This document shows, one piece after another, positions 9,477 through 19,313 of a stretch of DNA of 64,000 nt. The stretch covers positions 2,066,001 to 2,130,000 of the forward strand of contig NZ_CP054424.1 in the NCBI RefSeq assembly GCF_013334205.1. The letters run 5' to 3'. The translations under genes and the position numbers were made by a program. How positions within the stretch are numbered: position 1 is the stretch's first letter; each line of letters starts with the position of its first letter. This DNA is from Rhodoferax sp. BAB1 (GTDB lineage: Bacteria; Pseudomonadota; Gammaproteobacteria; Burkholderiales; Burkholderiaceae_C). The notes below the pieces were generated by a model. The model did no database searches. It worked only from the letters and a program-made list of their open reading frames with translations, and was not told where the DNA came from.

Positions 9477-10292
9477 TCAACGCATGGCCGGTTCGGCCGT
9501 GCCGCGCAGGCCGGCACGATCGATGGCCGATTGCAGGGTGCCGTCACGGCGCACGGTCAGCGCGAAGCTGCTCAGGTAAGACAGCCCGGCCTCGCGCCCC
9601 TTGGGGATGGCGATGGCCAGGTTCTCCAGACCCCAGCGGCCGTCCAGCACGCGCGCGCCGGGCAGGCCATCGGCCATCTCGTACAGGATGCCCTTGTTGG
9701 TAGCGAAGGCATCGAACTTGCGCGCGGCCAGCTGCTCGGAGGCGGCCTTGAGCGTGGGCACGGGCACCACCTGGGCCTGCTTGTAGGTGCGCGTGAGCAC
9801 GCCCTGGGAGGTGCTGCCCTGGCTGACACCGACCTTGATGCCGACGCGGTCGATCTCGCTGGCACTTTGCAGCGGGCTGCCGGCCGGCACCAGGTAGCCC
9901 AGCTCCAGGCTGACCAGGGGCAGCGTGAAGTTCATGTCACGCGCGCGCGCCTCGGTGGCGTTGGTGAAGGTGAAGTCCACCTCGCCGTTTTTCATGGCTT
10001 CGAGCACCTCGGCGATGCGCTTGTACTCCACCAGCTCCAGCGGCACGTTCAGCCAGCGCGCCAGTTCGCGCCCCAGCTCGTAGGCCACGCCGGTCAACTT
10101 GCCGTTCTTGTCCGTCACCATCGAGGTCGGGCTGCCCGAGTAGACACCGACGCGCAGCTTGCCATCGGGGGCCAGCGCGGCGCGCGCCTGGGGCGTGGGC
10201 GGGGACGCCGGGGGCGGCGTGACGGCACAACCGGCCAGCAGCGTGACGGCGGCCAGCAGGCCCGTGAACCAGGTTCGGCGCAGCATGTTCAT
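9477..10292 (-). CDS. family-3 solute-binding lipoprotein inside the pmd operon
   Basis: A 271-residue periplasmic binding protein of the amino-acid/polar-solute class (SBP_bac_3). The signal peptide ends in lipobox LAGC with C22, followed by a Pro/Ala-rich linker and then the two-lobe fold starting at KLRVGVYSGSP. No permease or ATPase is encoded nearby, so it is an orphan binding protein. Its place between pmdF and pmdD, with gaps of 25-40 bp, implies co-expression with the pathway. It may bind protocatechuate or a pyrone or dicarboxylate and hand it to another transporter or a sensor. The ligand is unknown. Confidence 0.85.
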   Translation of the reverse strand: MNMLRRTWFTGLLAAVTLLAGCAVTPPPASPPTPQARAALAPDGKLRVGVYSGSPTSMVTDKNGKLTGVAYELGRELARWLNVPLELVEYKRIAEVLEAMKNGEVDFTFTNATEARARDMNFTLPLVSLELGYLVPAGSPLQSASEIDRVGIKVGVSQGSTSQGVLTRTYKQAQVVPVPTLKAASEQLAARKFDAFATNKGILYEMADGLPGARVLDGRWGLENLAIAIPKGREAGLSYLSSFALTVRRDGTLQSAIDRAGLRGTAEPAMR

Positions 10293-10329
10293 GACGGGTC
10301 CCCTCTTGTGGTGTGAACGGACAGCCAGC

Positions 10330-11022
10330 TTAGTCGATGTACTTCAGGCCCAGCTTTTCCAGGGGTTCGCGGAATTTGTACATGTCCAGGCCCAGCACGC
10401 CGGACGCCAGCTTGGCGCGCTTCTCGCCCTCGAAGGATTCGCGGGCGGCGGCGGCATCGGCCACCTTCTGTGCATCGGCGGCGTTAACGACGACCACGCC
10501 GTCGTCGTCGGCCACGATGGCGTCACCCGGGTTCACGATCATGCCCGCGCAGACCACGGGAATGTTGACGGAACCCAGCGTGGCCTTGATGGTGCCCTTG
10601 GCGCTGATGGCGCGGCTCCAGACCGGGAAATCCATGGACTTGAGCTCGGCGATGTCGCGGCAACCGCCATCGATGATCAGGCCGCGCGCACCACGGGCCT
10701 TGAAGCTGGTGGCCAGTAGGTCGCCGAAGAAACCGTCGGTGTTGGGCGAAGAGAGGGCCGCCACGACGATGTCGCCGGGCTTGATCTGCTCGGCCACCAC
10801 GTGCAGCATCCAGTTGTCACCGGGATGCAGCAGCACGGTCACGGCGGGGCCGGCGATCCTGGCGCCGGAATAGATGGGGCGCATATAGGTCTGCATCAGG
10901 CCGATGCGGCCCTGGGCTTCGTGCACGGTGGCCACACCGTACTGGCCCATTTTCTCGACGGCGGCGGCATCGGCGCGCACGATGTTGCGCTTGACGATGC
11001 CCAGGGGTGCGTTGACGCTCAT
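10330..11022 (-). CDS. pmdF: 4-carboxy-4-hydroxy-2-oxoadipate aldolase (PmdF/LigK)
   Basis: A 230-residue enzyme of the RraA/LigK fold. It cleaves 4-carboxy-4-hydroxy-2-oxoadipate to pyruvate and oxaloacetate and can also decarboxylate oxaloacetate. Key features are FFGDLLATS around residue 100 and GGCRDIAEL with R122 and D123, the residues that hold the divalent metal and substrate in class II pyruvate aldolases of this type. It is the last step of the 4,5-cleavage pathway. Position next to pmdE supports the call. Confidence 0.95.
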   Translation of the reverse strand: MSVNAPLGIVKRNIVRADAAAVEKMGQYGVATVHEAQGRIGLMQTYMRPIYSGARIAGPAVTVLLHPGDNWMLHVVAEQIKPGDIVVAALSSPNTDGFFGDLLATSFKARGARGLIIDGGCRDIAELKSMDFPVWSRAISAKGTIKATLGSVNIPVVCAGMIVNPGDAIVADDDGVVVVNAADAQKVADAAAARESFEGEKRAKLASGVLGLDMYKFREPLEKLGLKYID

Positions 11023-11070
11023 GATGGTTTCCTCTGTGTGTTGCTGTTATGTGGGGATGGACTTGCGGGC

Positions 11071-12111
11071 TTACTTGCCCTTGGCCTTCAGCTGGGCGTC
11101 CAGGCGCGAGAACACGCGGCGGGCATTGCCCTCGTAGACCTTGAAACGCTGCTCGTCATTGAGGTGCGGCGTGGCCTGCACGTAACGCTTGGTATCGTCG
11201 TAGTAGGCGCCGGTCTCGGGGTCGATGCCGCGCACGGCGCCGATCATCTCGGAGGCGAACAGGATGTTGTCCACCGGGATCACCTTGGTCAGCAGGTCGA
11301 TGCCGGGCTGGTGGTAGACGCAGGTGTCGAAGTAGATGTTCTTGAGCAGGTGCTCGCTGAGCAGCGGTTTTTTCATCTCCTGCGCCAGGCCGCGGAAACG
11401 GCCCCAGTGATAAGGCGCTGCGCCGCCGCCGTGCGGGATGATGAACTTCAGCGTGGGGAAGTCCTTGAACAGGTCGCCCTGGATCAGCTGCATGACGGCC
11501 GTGGTGTCGGCGTTCAGGTAGTGCGCGCCGGTGGTGTGGAAGCAGGCGTTGCAGCTGGTGGACACGTGGATCATGGCCGGGATGTCGTACTCGACCATCT
11601 TCTCGTAGATGGGGTACCACTGCTTGTCGGTCAGAGGCGGGCTGGTCCAATGGCCGCCACTGGGGTCCGGGTTCAGGTTGATGCCGACGTTGCCGTATTG
11701 TTTGACGCACTTCTCCAGCTCGGGGATGCAGGTCTTGGGGTCCACACCCGGCGACTGCGGCAGCATGGCGGCGGGCACGAAGCTGTCCGGGAAGAGCTGC
11801 GACACGCGGTAGCAGAGCTCGTTGCAGATGGCGGCCCAGGTGGACGAGACATTGAAGTCGCCGATGTGGTGGGCCATGAAGCTGGCGCGCGGGCTGAAGA
11901 TGGTGAGGTCGGAGCCGCGCTCCTTCATCAGCCTGAGCTGGTTGCTCTCGATGGACTCGCGCAGCTCGTCGTCGCTGATCTTCAGATCGGCCACTTTGGG
12001 CATGAGGGCCGGGTCCTTGATGCCGGCGATCTGCTGGTTGCGCCAGTTCTCCAGCGCCTTGGGGGCCGTCGTGTAGTGGCCGTGGATGTCGATGATCATG
12101 GGTTTTTTCAT
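11071..12111 (-). CDS. pmdE: 4-oxalomesaconate hydratase (PmdE/LigJ)
   Basis: A 346-residue amidohydrolase-superfamily enzyme that hydrates 4-oxalomesaconate to 4-carboxy-4-hydroxy-2-oxoadipate. The N-terminal IIDIHGHYTT carries the HxH pair (H10, H12), and other LigJ-type blocks such as IIPHGGGAAPYH are present. The start at 12111 has a good ribosome-binding site (AGGAG) about 5 bases upstream on the coding strand. LigJ acts on one tautomer of its substrate. A tautomerase gene (PrpF family), found in other pmd/gal/lig clusters, is not in this window. Confidence 0.94.
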   Translation of the reverse strand: MKKPMIIDIHGHYTTAPKALENWRNQQIAGIKDPALMPKVADLKISDDELRESIESNQLRLMKERGSDLTIFSPRASFMAHHIGDFNVSSTWAAICNELCYRVSQLFPDSFVPAAMLPQSPGVDPKTCIPELEKCVKQYGNVGINLNPDPSGGHWTSPPLTDKQWYPIYEKMVEYDIPAMIHVSTSCNACFHTTGAHYLNADTTAVMQLIQGDLFKDFPTLKFIIPHGGGAAPYHWGRFRGLAQEMKKPLLSEHLLKNIYFDTCVYHQPGIDLLTKVIPVDNILFASEMIGAVRGIDPETGAYYDDTKRYVQATPHLNDEQRFKVYEGNARRVFSRLDAQLKAKGK

Positions 12112-12137
12112 ATCGGTCTCCTGGGGTTCAAATTCAT

Positions 12138-12827
12138 TCAGGCCGGGTCCATGCCCTGGCGGCGCTTGGCCTCGGCCGCGGCGGGCGAGGCCATGTAGGC
12201 CAGCATGGCGCGCACGGTCTCGGCCTGCGTGCTGGTCGCGCAGACACCGGCGGAAAAGGTGGTGATGATCTGGATGGCCGGCGGCAGCGTCCCCAGCACG
12301 CTGATGCCTTCGAGGTTCAGCATCTCGCTGAGCTGCTGGAAACCCAGCGCCACCTCGCCCTTGGCCACCAGCGAGCCCACCGGAATGCCCGGCGGCGGCG
12401 TCACGATGCGGTCCTTGATGGTTTCAGCGATGCCCCAGCGCTCGAACAGTTTCGCCAGCGCCACGCCGCTGGGGCCGGTGGAGTAGCTGAGGTTGCGCGC
12501 CGCCAGGATGGCCTGGCGTACCGCGTCTTCGCTGGAGATGTCGGGCTTCGGAGCGCCGGCGCGCACGGCCACGGCCACGCCCGAGCGCACCAGGTCCACC
12601 TTGCTGCCGGCCAGCACATGGCCGGAGGCGATGAGCTTGTCGATCGCGTCGGCGGCGAGGATCACGACATCAAAGGCCTCGCCGGCCTGCACACGTTTGG
12701 CCGCATCCACCCCGCCCACCGATTCGATGGCCACACGCTGGCCCGAGTGCTGCTGGTAGACGTCCACCAGCTCAGCCAGCACCTGGCGGGTGGCCATGGA
12801 GGAAATGCCCAGGATGGGAACGCTCAT
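12138..12827 (-). CDS. ModA-like substrate-binding-domain protein without signal peptide
   Basis: A 229-residue protein with the fold of molybdate-type binding proteins (SBP_bac_11): ILGISSM near the start, FDVVILAADAID, a central NLSYSTGPSG and VALGFQQLSE. It has no signal sequence. Translating further upstream in the same frame gives no hydrophobic stretch or better start, so it is probably cytosolic. It is the first gene of the pmd operon, 26 bp before pmdE, where Comamonas strains carry other pmd genes. It could be a ligand-sensing helper or an enzyme built on a binding-protein fold. I do not know its function. The ribosome-binding site is weak. Confidence 0.75.
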   Translation of the reverse strand: MSVPILGISSMATRQVLAELVDVYQQHSGQRVAIESVGGVDAAKRVQAGEAFDVVILAADAIDKLIASGHVLAGSKVDLVRSGVAVAVRAGAPKPDISSEDAVRQAILAARNLSYSTGPSGVALAKLFERWGIAETIKDRIVTPPPGIPVGSLVAKGEVALGFQQLSEMLNLEGISVLGTLPPAIQIITTFSAGVCATSTQAETVRAMLAYMASPAAAEAKRRQGMDPA

Positions 12828-12913
12828 AAGAGAGGGGGCTGAAATTGATAAGAGTAAACAGCGATTGTGGCCACCCTTCTCCCCGGTGCCAAGGCGGAGC
12901 GGTTTCTAGCAGG

Positions 12914-12930
12914 TATCGCATTTCGGCATA
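12914..12930. promoter_or_regulatory. possible LysR-type (T-N11-A) site
   Basis: An imperfect dyad lies between the divergent pmd operon and its LysR gene: TATCGC on the left and GGCATA on the right, with a T at 12916 and an A at 12928, eleven bases apart. This fits the loose LysR consensus and lies in the only intergenic space the regulator would share with its target operon. Such motifs are common by chance. Confidence 0.35.
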
Positions 12931-12956
12931 ATGAAGGCGAAGCTATCCCGCAAACC

Positions 12957-13874
12957 ATGGACCTGAAACAACTCGAATATTTCGTGCGCGTGGCCGAACT
13001 GGGCAGCTTCACACGCGCCGCCGGGGTGCTGAACATCGCCCAGCCGGCACTGAGCCGCCAGGTGCGGCTGCTGGAGGTGGAGCTGCGGCAGAACCTGCTG
13101 CTGCGCAATGGCCGCGGCGTCACCACCACCGAGGCCGGCAAGCTGCTGCTGGAGCATGGCCGCGGCATCCTGCACCAGGTGGAGCGCGCCCGCGAAGACC
13201 TGGGCCGCGTACGCGGCGCCCTGGCCGGGCGCGTGGCCCTGGGCCTGCCGCCCAGCATCGCCCGCATGATGACAGTTCCGCTCACGCGCGCCTTCCGCAA
13301 ACGCCTGCCCAGTGCTGCGCTGTCCATCAGCGAGGGCCTGACGATCTCCATGCAGGAAGGCCTGCTGACCGGGCGCCTGGACATCGCCCTGCTCTACAAC
13401 CCGCCGGCCAGCCCCGAGCTCAACACCCTGCCGCTGCTGGACGAGGAACTGTTCCTGATCGGGCCGCGCCCACCACGCAGCAAGGCCGTGGCGCAGTCCA
13501 TCGGCCTGAAGGAGGTCAGCGCCCTGCCCCTGGTCATCCCCAGCCGGCCCAACGCCATCCGCATGGTGGTGGAGACCGAGATGGCCGGCATAGGCTGCAA
13601 ACCCGACATCAGCCTGGAGATCGACGGCGTGGCCGCCATCCTGGACCTGGTGGCCGACGGCGCCGGTTATGCCGTGCTGCCCAAGTACGCGCTGGCCACC
13701 ATGCAGCGGCCCGAGACCTACCAGGCGCGCGCCATCGAAAACCCCCGCCTGGCCAGCCGCCTGGCACTGGCCACGGCCGCCGGCCGCACCACCACCATGA
13801 CACAGCAGGCCATGCTGGAACTGATCCAGCAGGTGGCCGGCGAAGTCTTTGGCGCGGTCGCGACACCCGCATGA
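12957..13874 (+). CDS. pmdR: LysR-family regulator of the pmd operon (PmdR-like)
   Basis: A 305-residue LysR-type regulator. The N-terminal winged helix (MDLKQLEYFVRVAELGSF, then AQPALSRQVRLLE) binds DNA. The C-terminal two-lobe domain from about residue 90 binds the inducer. I chose the ATG at 12957, where LysR proteins characteristically begin; an upstream in-frame ATG would add 30 unusual residues. It is transcribed divergently from the protocatechuate operon across 129 bp, the usual arrangement for control of the neighbour. In Comamonas, PmdR activates the operon with protocatechuate as inducer, and the same is inferred here. Confidence 0.88.
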   Translation: MDLKQLEYFVRVAELGSFTRAAGVLNIAQPALSRQVRLLEVELRQNLLLRNGRGVTTTEAGKLLLEHGRGILHQVERAREDLGRVRGALAGRVALGLPPSIARMMTVPLTRAFRKRLPSAALSISEGLTISMQEGLLTGRLDIALLYNPPASPELNTLPLLDEELFLIGPRPPRSKAVAQSIGLKEVSALPLVIPSRPNAIRMVVETEMAGIGCKPDISLEIDGVAAILDLVADGAGYAVLPKYALATMQRPETYQARAIENPRLASRLALATAAGRTTTMTQQAMLELIQQVAGEVFGAVATPA

Positions 13875-13886
13875 AAATACCTACCC

Positions 13887-14729
13887 ATGGCAACTGACAA
13901 ACCCTACACACTGGCCGGCGTGATGGGCTGGCCGGTGGCGCATTCGCGCTCACCCGCCATCCACAACCACTGGATCCGCCAGCATGGCCTCAACGGCAGC
14001 TACGTGCTGCTGCCCGTCCAGCCGGACCGCCTGGGCGACGCCGTGCGCGGCCTGCGCGCCCTGGGCTTTGCCGGCTGCAACATCACCATCCCGCACAAGG
14101 TGGCGGCCATGGCACTGATGGACCGCATCGACCCGCTGGCCGCACGCATTGGCGCCATCAACACCATCGTCGTCGAAGCCGACGGCACGCTCGCCGGCTA
14201 CAACAACGACGCCTATGGTTTCATCCAGAGCCTGCTGGACGCGCAGCCGGACTGGCGCGCCGATGCCGGCCCCGTCACCGTGCTGGGCGCGGGCGGCGCA
14301 GCGCGCGCCATCCTGGTGGCACTGGCCGAACGCGGGGCGAAGGAGATCCGCCTGTGCAACCGCAGCATGGACAAGGCCCAGGCCCTGGCCGCCGAGTTCG
14401 GCGCGCCCATCCGGGCCCTGCCCTGGGACCAGCGCGACGACGCCCTGGACGGCTGCGCCCTGCTGGTGAACAGCACCAGCCTGGGCATGAAGGGACAGGA
14501 CCCGCTGGTCTTGTCGCTCGACCGGCTGCCCCGGCACGCGCTGGTGTGCGACGCCATCTACATCCCGCTGGAAACGCCGCTGCTGGCCGCCGCGCGCCAG
14601 CGTGGCAACGCCACCGTCAACGGCCTGGGCATGCTGCTGAACCAGGCCCGCCCGGCCTTCCAGCGCTGGTTCGGGGTCACGCCCGAGCTGACGCCGGAAC
14701 TGCGGCGTTTGATCGAAGCCACGCTCTGA
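13887..14729 (+). CDS. aroE: shikimate dehydrogenase
   Basis: A 280-residue enzyme that interconverts 3-dehydroshikimate and shikimate. The substrate-binding serines are in AHSRSP (S20, S22), the catalytic lysine in IPHK (K72) and aspartate in YNND (D109). The nucleotide motif GAGGAA is near 135-140 and is followed by CNRS, which fits NADP(H). The C-terminal GLGMLLNQA block is typical. It starts 12 bp after pmdR, so the two are probably cotranscribed. 3-Dehydroshikimate is one dehydration from protocatechuate, so it may serve quinate or shikimate use rather than, or besides, biosynthesis. That is an inference from position. Confidence 0.9.
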   Translation: MATDKPYTLAGVMGWPVAHSRSPAIHNHWIRQHGLNGSYVLLPVQPDRLGDAVRGLRALGFAGCNITIPHKVAAMALMDRIDPLAARIGAINTIVVEADGTLAGYNNDAYGFIQSLLDAQPDWRADAGPVTVLGAGGAARAILVALAERGAKEIRLCNRSMDKAQALAAEFGAPIRALPWDQRDDALDGCALLVNSTSLGMKGQDPLVLSLDRLPRHALVCDAIYIPLETPLLAAARQRGNATVNGLGMLLNQARPAFQRWFGVTPELTPELRRLIEATL

Positions 14730-14746
14730 GAGCCTGTCAGGCGCTT

Positions 14747-14771
14747 GGCCCATCACAATTTGTGATGGGCC
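14747..14771. terminator. perfect 12-bp-arm inverted repeat after aroE
   Basis: GGCCCATCACAA and its exact complement are separated by a single T. It lies 17 bp after the aroE stop and is not followed by a T-run. It is probably a transcription-end or mRNA-stability hairpin; its near-zero loop also makes it a possible protein-binding dyad. Confidence 0.5.
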
Positions 14772-14870
14772 TATCGTGACATCGCTGCGCATTCCATCGT
14801 TAGCCCTACTTGCCCGGACCGGTTGGCGCGCCTATTCTGGCCCGCACCTCAACGACCCGAAAGGCAAGCC

Positions 14871-15725
14871 ATGCGCACGCCCCTGCTCCGTCTGTTTACC
14901 GTGCTGGCCAGCGGCCTGCTGCTGGCCGCCTGTGCCCTCACCCCGCCGCCGGCCGCGCCTGGTGCGGCCCAGGCCAAGGCCGAACTGCTCTGGCTGGGCC
15001 AGTCCACCTTCCGCCTGACCACGCCCAGCGGCAAGGTCATCGTGACCGACCCCTGGTTGCGCCCCAACCCCAAGACACCGGCCGAGTACAAGGATCTGGC
15101 CAAGCTGGGCAAGGTGGACCTGATCCTCGTCACCCATGGCCACGGCGACCACATCGCCGACGCCCCGGACCTGGCCCTGATGAACAAGGCGCGGGTCATC
15201 GCCCCGGGCGACCTGAACATGGTGCTCAACACCCTGGGCGTGCTGCCGCCCGAGCTGACGCCGCGCATGAACAAGAGCGGCACGATCGTGCCCTTCCCCG
15301 ATGTGCCGGGCCTGAAAATCACCATGGTCAAGGCCGAGCACTCCTCGCTCTTTGCCTGGAAAAACCCCGCCACCGGCAAGATCGAATCGCACTACGGCGG
15401 TGAGCCGGTGGGTTTCATCATCGAGCTGGAGAACGGCCAGAAGATCTACCACATGGGTGACACGGGCCTGTTCGGCGACATGAAGTTCATCGGCGAGTAC
15501 TACAAGCCCGACGTGCTGCTGATCCCCATCGGCGGCAACTTCACCACCGCGCCGGTTGATGCCGCCTACGCCACGCGGGAATTCCTCAAGCCGCGTTTTG
15601 CCATCCCCATGCACTACGGCACCAATCCGCTGAACCGCGGAACGCCTGAGCAATACATGCAGGCCCTGGGTCAGACAAACACCAAGGTGGTGCCGCTGCA
15701 GCCTGGCGAGAAGTTCAGTTTCTGA
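14871..15725 (+). CDS. metallo-beta-lactamase-fold metal-dependent hydrolase (lipoprotein)
   Basis: A 284-residue protein of the UPF0173/UlaG-like branch of the MBL fold. The start at 14871 gives a signal peptide with lipobox LAAC (C21), so it should be membrane-anchored and face the periplasm. The metal motif THGHGDH (residues 88-94), a later KAEHSS, GDTG and a final MHYGTNP form the two-metal site. Relatives are hydrolases of uncertain substrate. It is a single gene bordered by hairpins at both ends. An upstream in-frame ATG would place residues ahead of the signal peptide and was rejected. Confidence 0.83.
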   Translation: MRTPLLRLFTVLASGLLLAACALTPPPAAPGAAQAKAELLWLGQSTFRLTTPSGKVIVTDPWLRPNPKTPAEYKDLAKLGKVDLILVTHGHGDHIADAPDLALMNKARVIAPGDLNMVLNTLGVLPPELTPRMNKSGTIVPFPDVPGLKITMVKAEHSSLFAWKNPATGKIESHYGGEPVGFIIELENGQKIYHMGDTGLFGDMKFIGEYYKPDVLLIPIGGNFTTAPVDAAYATREFLKPRFAIPMHYGTNPLNRGTPEQYMQALGQTNTKVVPLQPGEKFSF

Positions 15726-15733
15726 ATGACGTG

Positions 15734-15751
15734 GAGCCGGCACGCCGGCTC
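15734..15751. terminator. small hairpin after the MBL gene
   Basis: GAGCCGG-CACG-CCGGCTC forms a 7-bp stem just after the stop codon at 15725. It may act with the larger hairpin that follows to end or protect the transcript. Confidence 0.4.
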
Positions 15752-15757
15752 ATGACG

Positions 15758-15807
15758 CATCAGGGCCCGTACTCGCGATCTTCCGATCGCAGGTACGGGC
15801 CCTGATG
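15758..15807. terminator. 50-nt two-tier hairpin between convergent genes
   Basis: The outer arms CATCAGGGCCCGTAC (15758-15772) and its exact complement (15793-15807) enclose an inner perfect stem GCGATC-TTCC-GATCGC. It lies between a plus-strand and a minus-strand gene that converge, so it probably acts as a two-way terminator. Only three T residues follow on the plus strand. Confidence 0.6.
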
Positions 15808-15880
15808 TTTGGGACTGCTCAGTCCTTGGCGCTTCAGGCGCCCGACCGTGGGCTACCGAACGGCGCCGCGGTCTTGAGAC

Positions 15881-16849
15881 TTACTGGCGCGGAATGTTCG
15901 CCTTGACGATCACATCACCCCAGCGCTTGATTTCGCTCTGCAGGAAAGCCTGGGTCTGCTCGGGCGTGCTGGCACGGGGCTCGATGTTCAGGTCACGCAG
16001 CTTCTTGCTGACCTCGGGATCGCTGATTGCGGCCGCGATCTCGCGGTGCAGGCGGGCGACCACGTCCTTCGGGGTGCCCGAGGGAACAGCCAGCGCATTC
16101 CAGGACGAGGCCTGGTAGTTGGGCAGGCCCGCTTCCTTGGTGGTCGGAACGTCAGGCAGCAGGGCCGAACGCGTGGTGTCGGTGATGGCCAGGGCACGCA
16201 GGGCGCCGCCCTTGATCTGGCCCATGATGGGCGAGACGATCTCGACGGCCACGTCAATCTGGCCGCCGCGCAGGGCATTGACGACCGCGGGCGTGCCGTT
16301 GAAGGGCACGATCTGCATGTCCATGCCTGAATTGGACTTGAACAGCTCGGCCGCCAGGTTCTGGGTGCTGCCGATGTTGATGCTGCCCACGTTCAGCTTG
16401 CCGGGATTGGCCTTGGCGTAGGCCAGCACTTCACCCAGGGTCTTGAACTTCGATTCGGTGGCGGTCACGACAGCGATGTCGAAGAAACCCAGGGTGCTGA
16501 CGGGCGTGAAGTCCTTGACCGTGTCATAGGGCAGCTTGTTGAACAGCGTGGCGGTGACGGCGCTGGCGTTGGACATCAGCAGCAGCGTGTAGCCATCCGG
16601 TGCCGACTTGGCCACGGTGTCGGCAGCGCCGACGCCGCCGGCACCCGGCTTGTTCTCGATCACGACCGGCTGGCCCAGGGTCTGGCTCAGCTTCTGGCCC
16701 ACGGTGCGGGCCGTCAGGTCGGCCACACCACCGGCGCCAAAGGGGACGATGATCTTGAGGGGCTTGCTCGGGAAGGACTGGGCCCAGCCAGCGCTGGCCA
16801 AGGTGGCAGCCAGCACGGCCACGAGGGCGCGGCGATTCAGCAGGTTCAT
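15881..16849 (-). CDS. Bug-family (TctC-like) extracytoplasmic binding protein
   Basis: A 322-residue tripartite-tricarboxylate-transporter receptor. A signal peptide ends at about GWA-Q (residue 23). Typical Bug blocks follow: KPLKIIVPFGAGG, VGQKLSQTLGQPVVIENKPGAG and ADTVAKSAPDGYTLL. The start at 16849 follows a strong AAGGAG site; the open frame upstream belongs to livF in another frame. No tctA or tctB membrane genes are adjacent, so it is one of the many orphan Bug receptors usual in Burkholderiales. It lies 37 bp downstream of livF and may be cotranscribed with the Liv system. Its ligand is probably a carboxylate. Confidence 0.9.
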   Translation of the reverse strand: MNLLNRRALVAVLAATLASAGWAQSFPSKPLKIIVPFGAGGVADLTARTVGQKLSQTLGQPVVIENKPGAGGVGAADTVAKSAPDGYTLLLMSNASAVTATLFNKLPYDTVKDFTPVSTLGFFDIAVVTATESKFKTLGEVLAYAKANPGKLNVGSINIGSTQNLAAELFKSNSGMDMQIVPFNGTPAVVNALRGGQIDVAVEIVSPIMGQIKGGALRALAITDTTRSALLPDVPTTKEAGLPNYQASSWNALAVPSGTPKDVVARLHREIAAAISDPEVSKKLRDLNIEPRASTPEQTQAFLQSEIKRWGDVIVKANIPRQ

Positions 16850-16886
16850 GGGTGATCTCCTTGTGAACAAAAAAGAGCGGGGGTGG

Positions 16887-18350
<1,464 letters not shown>

Positions 18351-18354
<4 letters not shown>

Positions 18355-19313
18355 GATTTCTTGCCCCCGAACCAGGTTTGGGGACGGATCAGGCGGTCCC
18401 GACCGACCAGCATCAGTACCACCAGGAAGAGGCCGATCCAGAAGGTCCAGTACTGCGGGGTGATGGAAGAGATCCAGTCCTGCATGACCTTGAACACGAT
18501 GGCGCCGGCCACGCCGCCATACAGCCAGCCGGTGCCGCCAATGACCACCAGCAGCATGAGGTCGGCCGAGCGGTCGAAAGCAAACAGGTCCACCGAGGCA
18601 AAACTCGTGGTCTGCGCCATCAGGCCACCGGCCGCGCCGGCCACGCCGGCGGCGATGGTATAGATCACGGCCAGGCGCGAGGTCACCGGAATGCCGATGG
18701 CCATGGCGCGCAAACGATTGTCACGCAGGGCCTTGAGTGTGCCGCCCAGCGGCGAGTGCACCAGCCGGCGTGCCAGCACGAACAGCAGCAGCAGCACGCT
18801 GATGGAATACCAGGCAGCCGTCTGGCCCTGGAGGTCGAATTCGAAGCGGCCGAGCAGCGGGCCCATGATCACGCCTTGCAGGCCATCGGCGCCGCCGGTG
18901 ATGTCCAGCTTGTTGGCCAGCTCCATCAGGATCATGGCCACGCCCATGGTCACCATGAGGCGCGTGAGGTCGGTGCCACGCATGATGGTCAGCGAGCACA
19001 CGGCGCCCAGCAGGGTGGACACGGCGATGGCGAAGAGCAGGCCCACCAGCGGGTCGGGCATGACCAGCTTGGCGAAGAGGGCCGCAGCGTAGGCGCCCAT
19101 GCCGAAGAAGGCCGCATGGCCGAGCGACACGATGCCCGCGTAGCCCAGGATCAGGTCCAGGGAAACAGCGAACAGCGCGACGATGGCGATCTCATTGATG
19201 ATGAGGGCATGGGTGGACAAGAGCCAGGGCGAGGCCAGGGCCAGCAGCCACAGGACGGGCTCCCATGGCTTCCAGCGCTGCAGGTCAAACAGGGACTGCA
19301 TTGCGTTTTTCAT
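18351..19313 (-). CDS. livM: Liv-type ABC permease (LivM)
   Basis: A 320-residue membrane protein with about eight to ten hydrophobic segments. It contains GYAGIVSLGHAAFFGMGAY, the conserved LivM block, and ends with FGGKKS. It overlaps livH by 4 bp upstream and livG by 4 bp downstream. It forms the channel with LivH. Confidence 0.92.
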
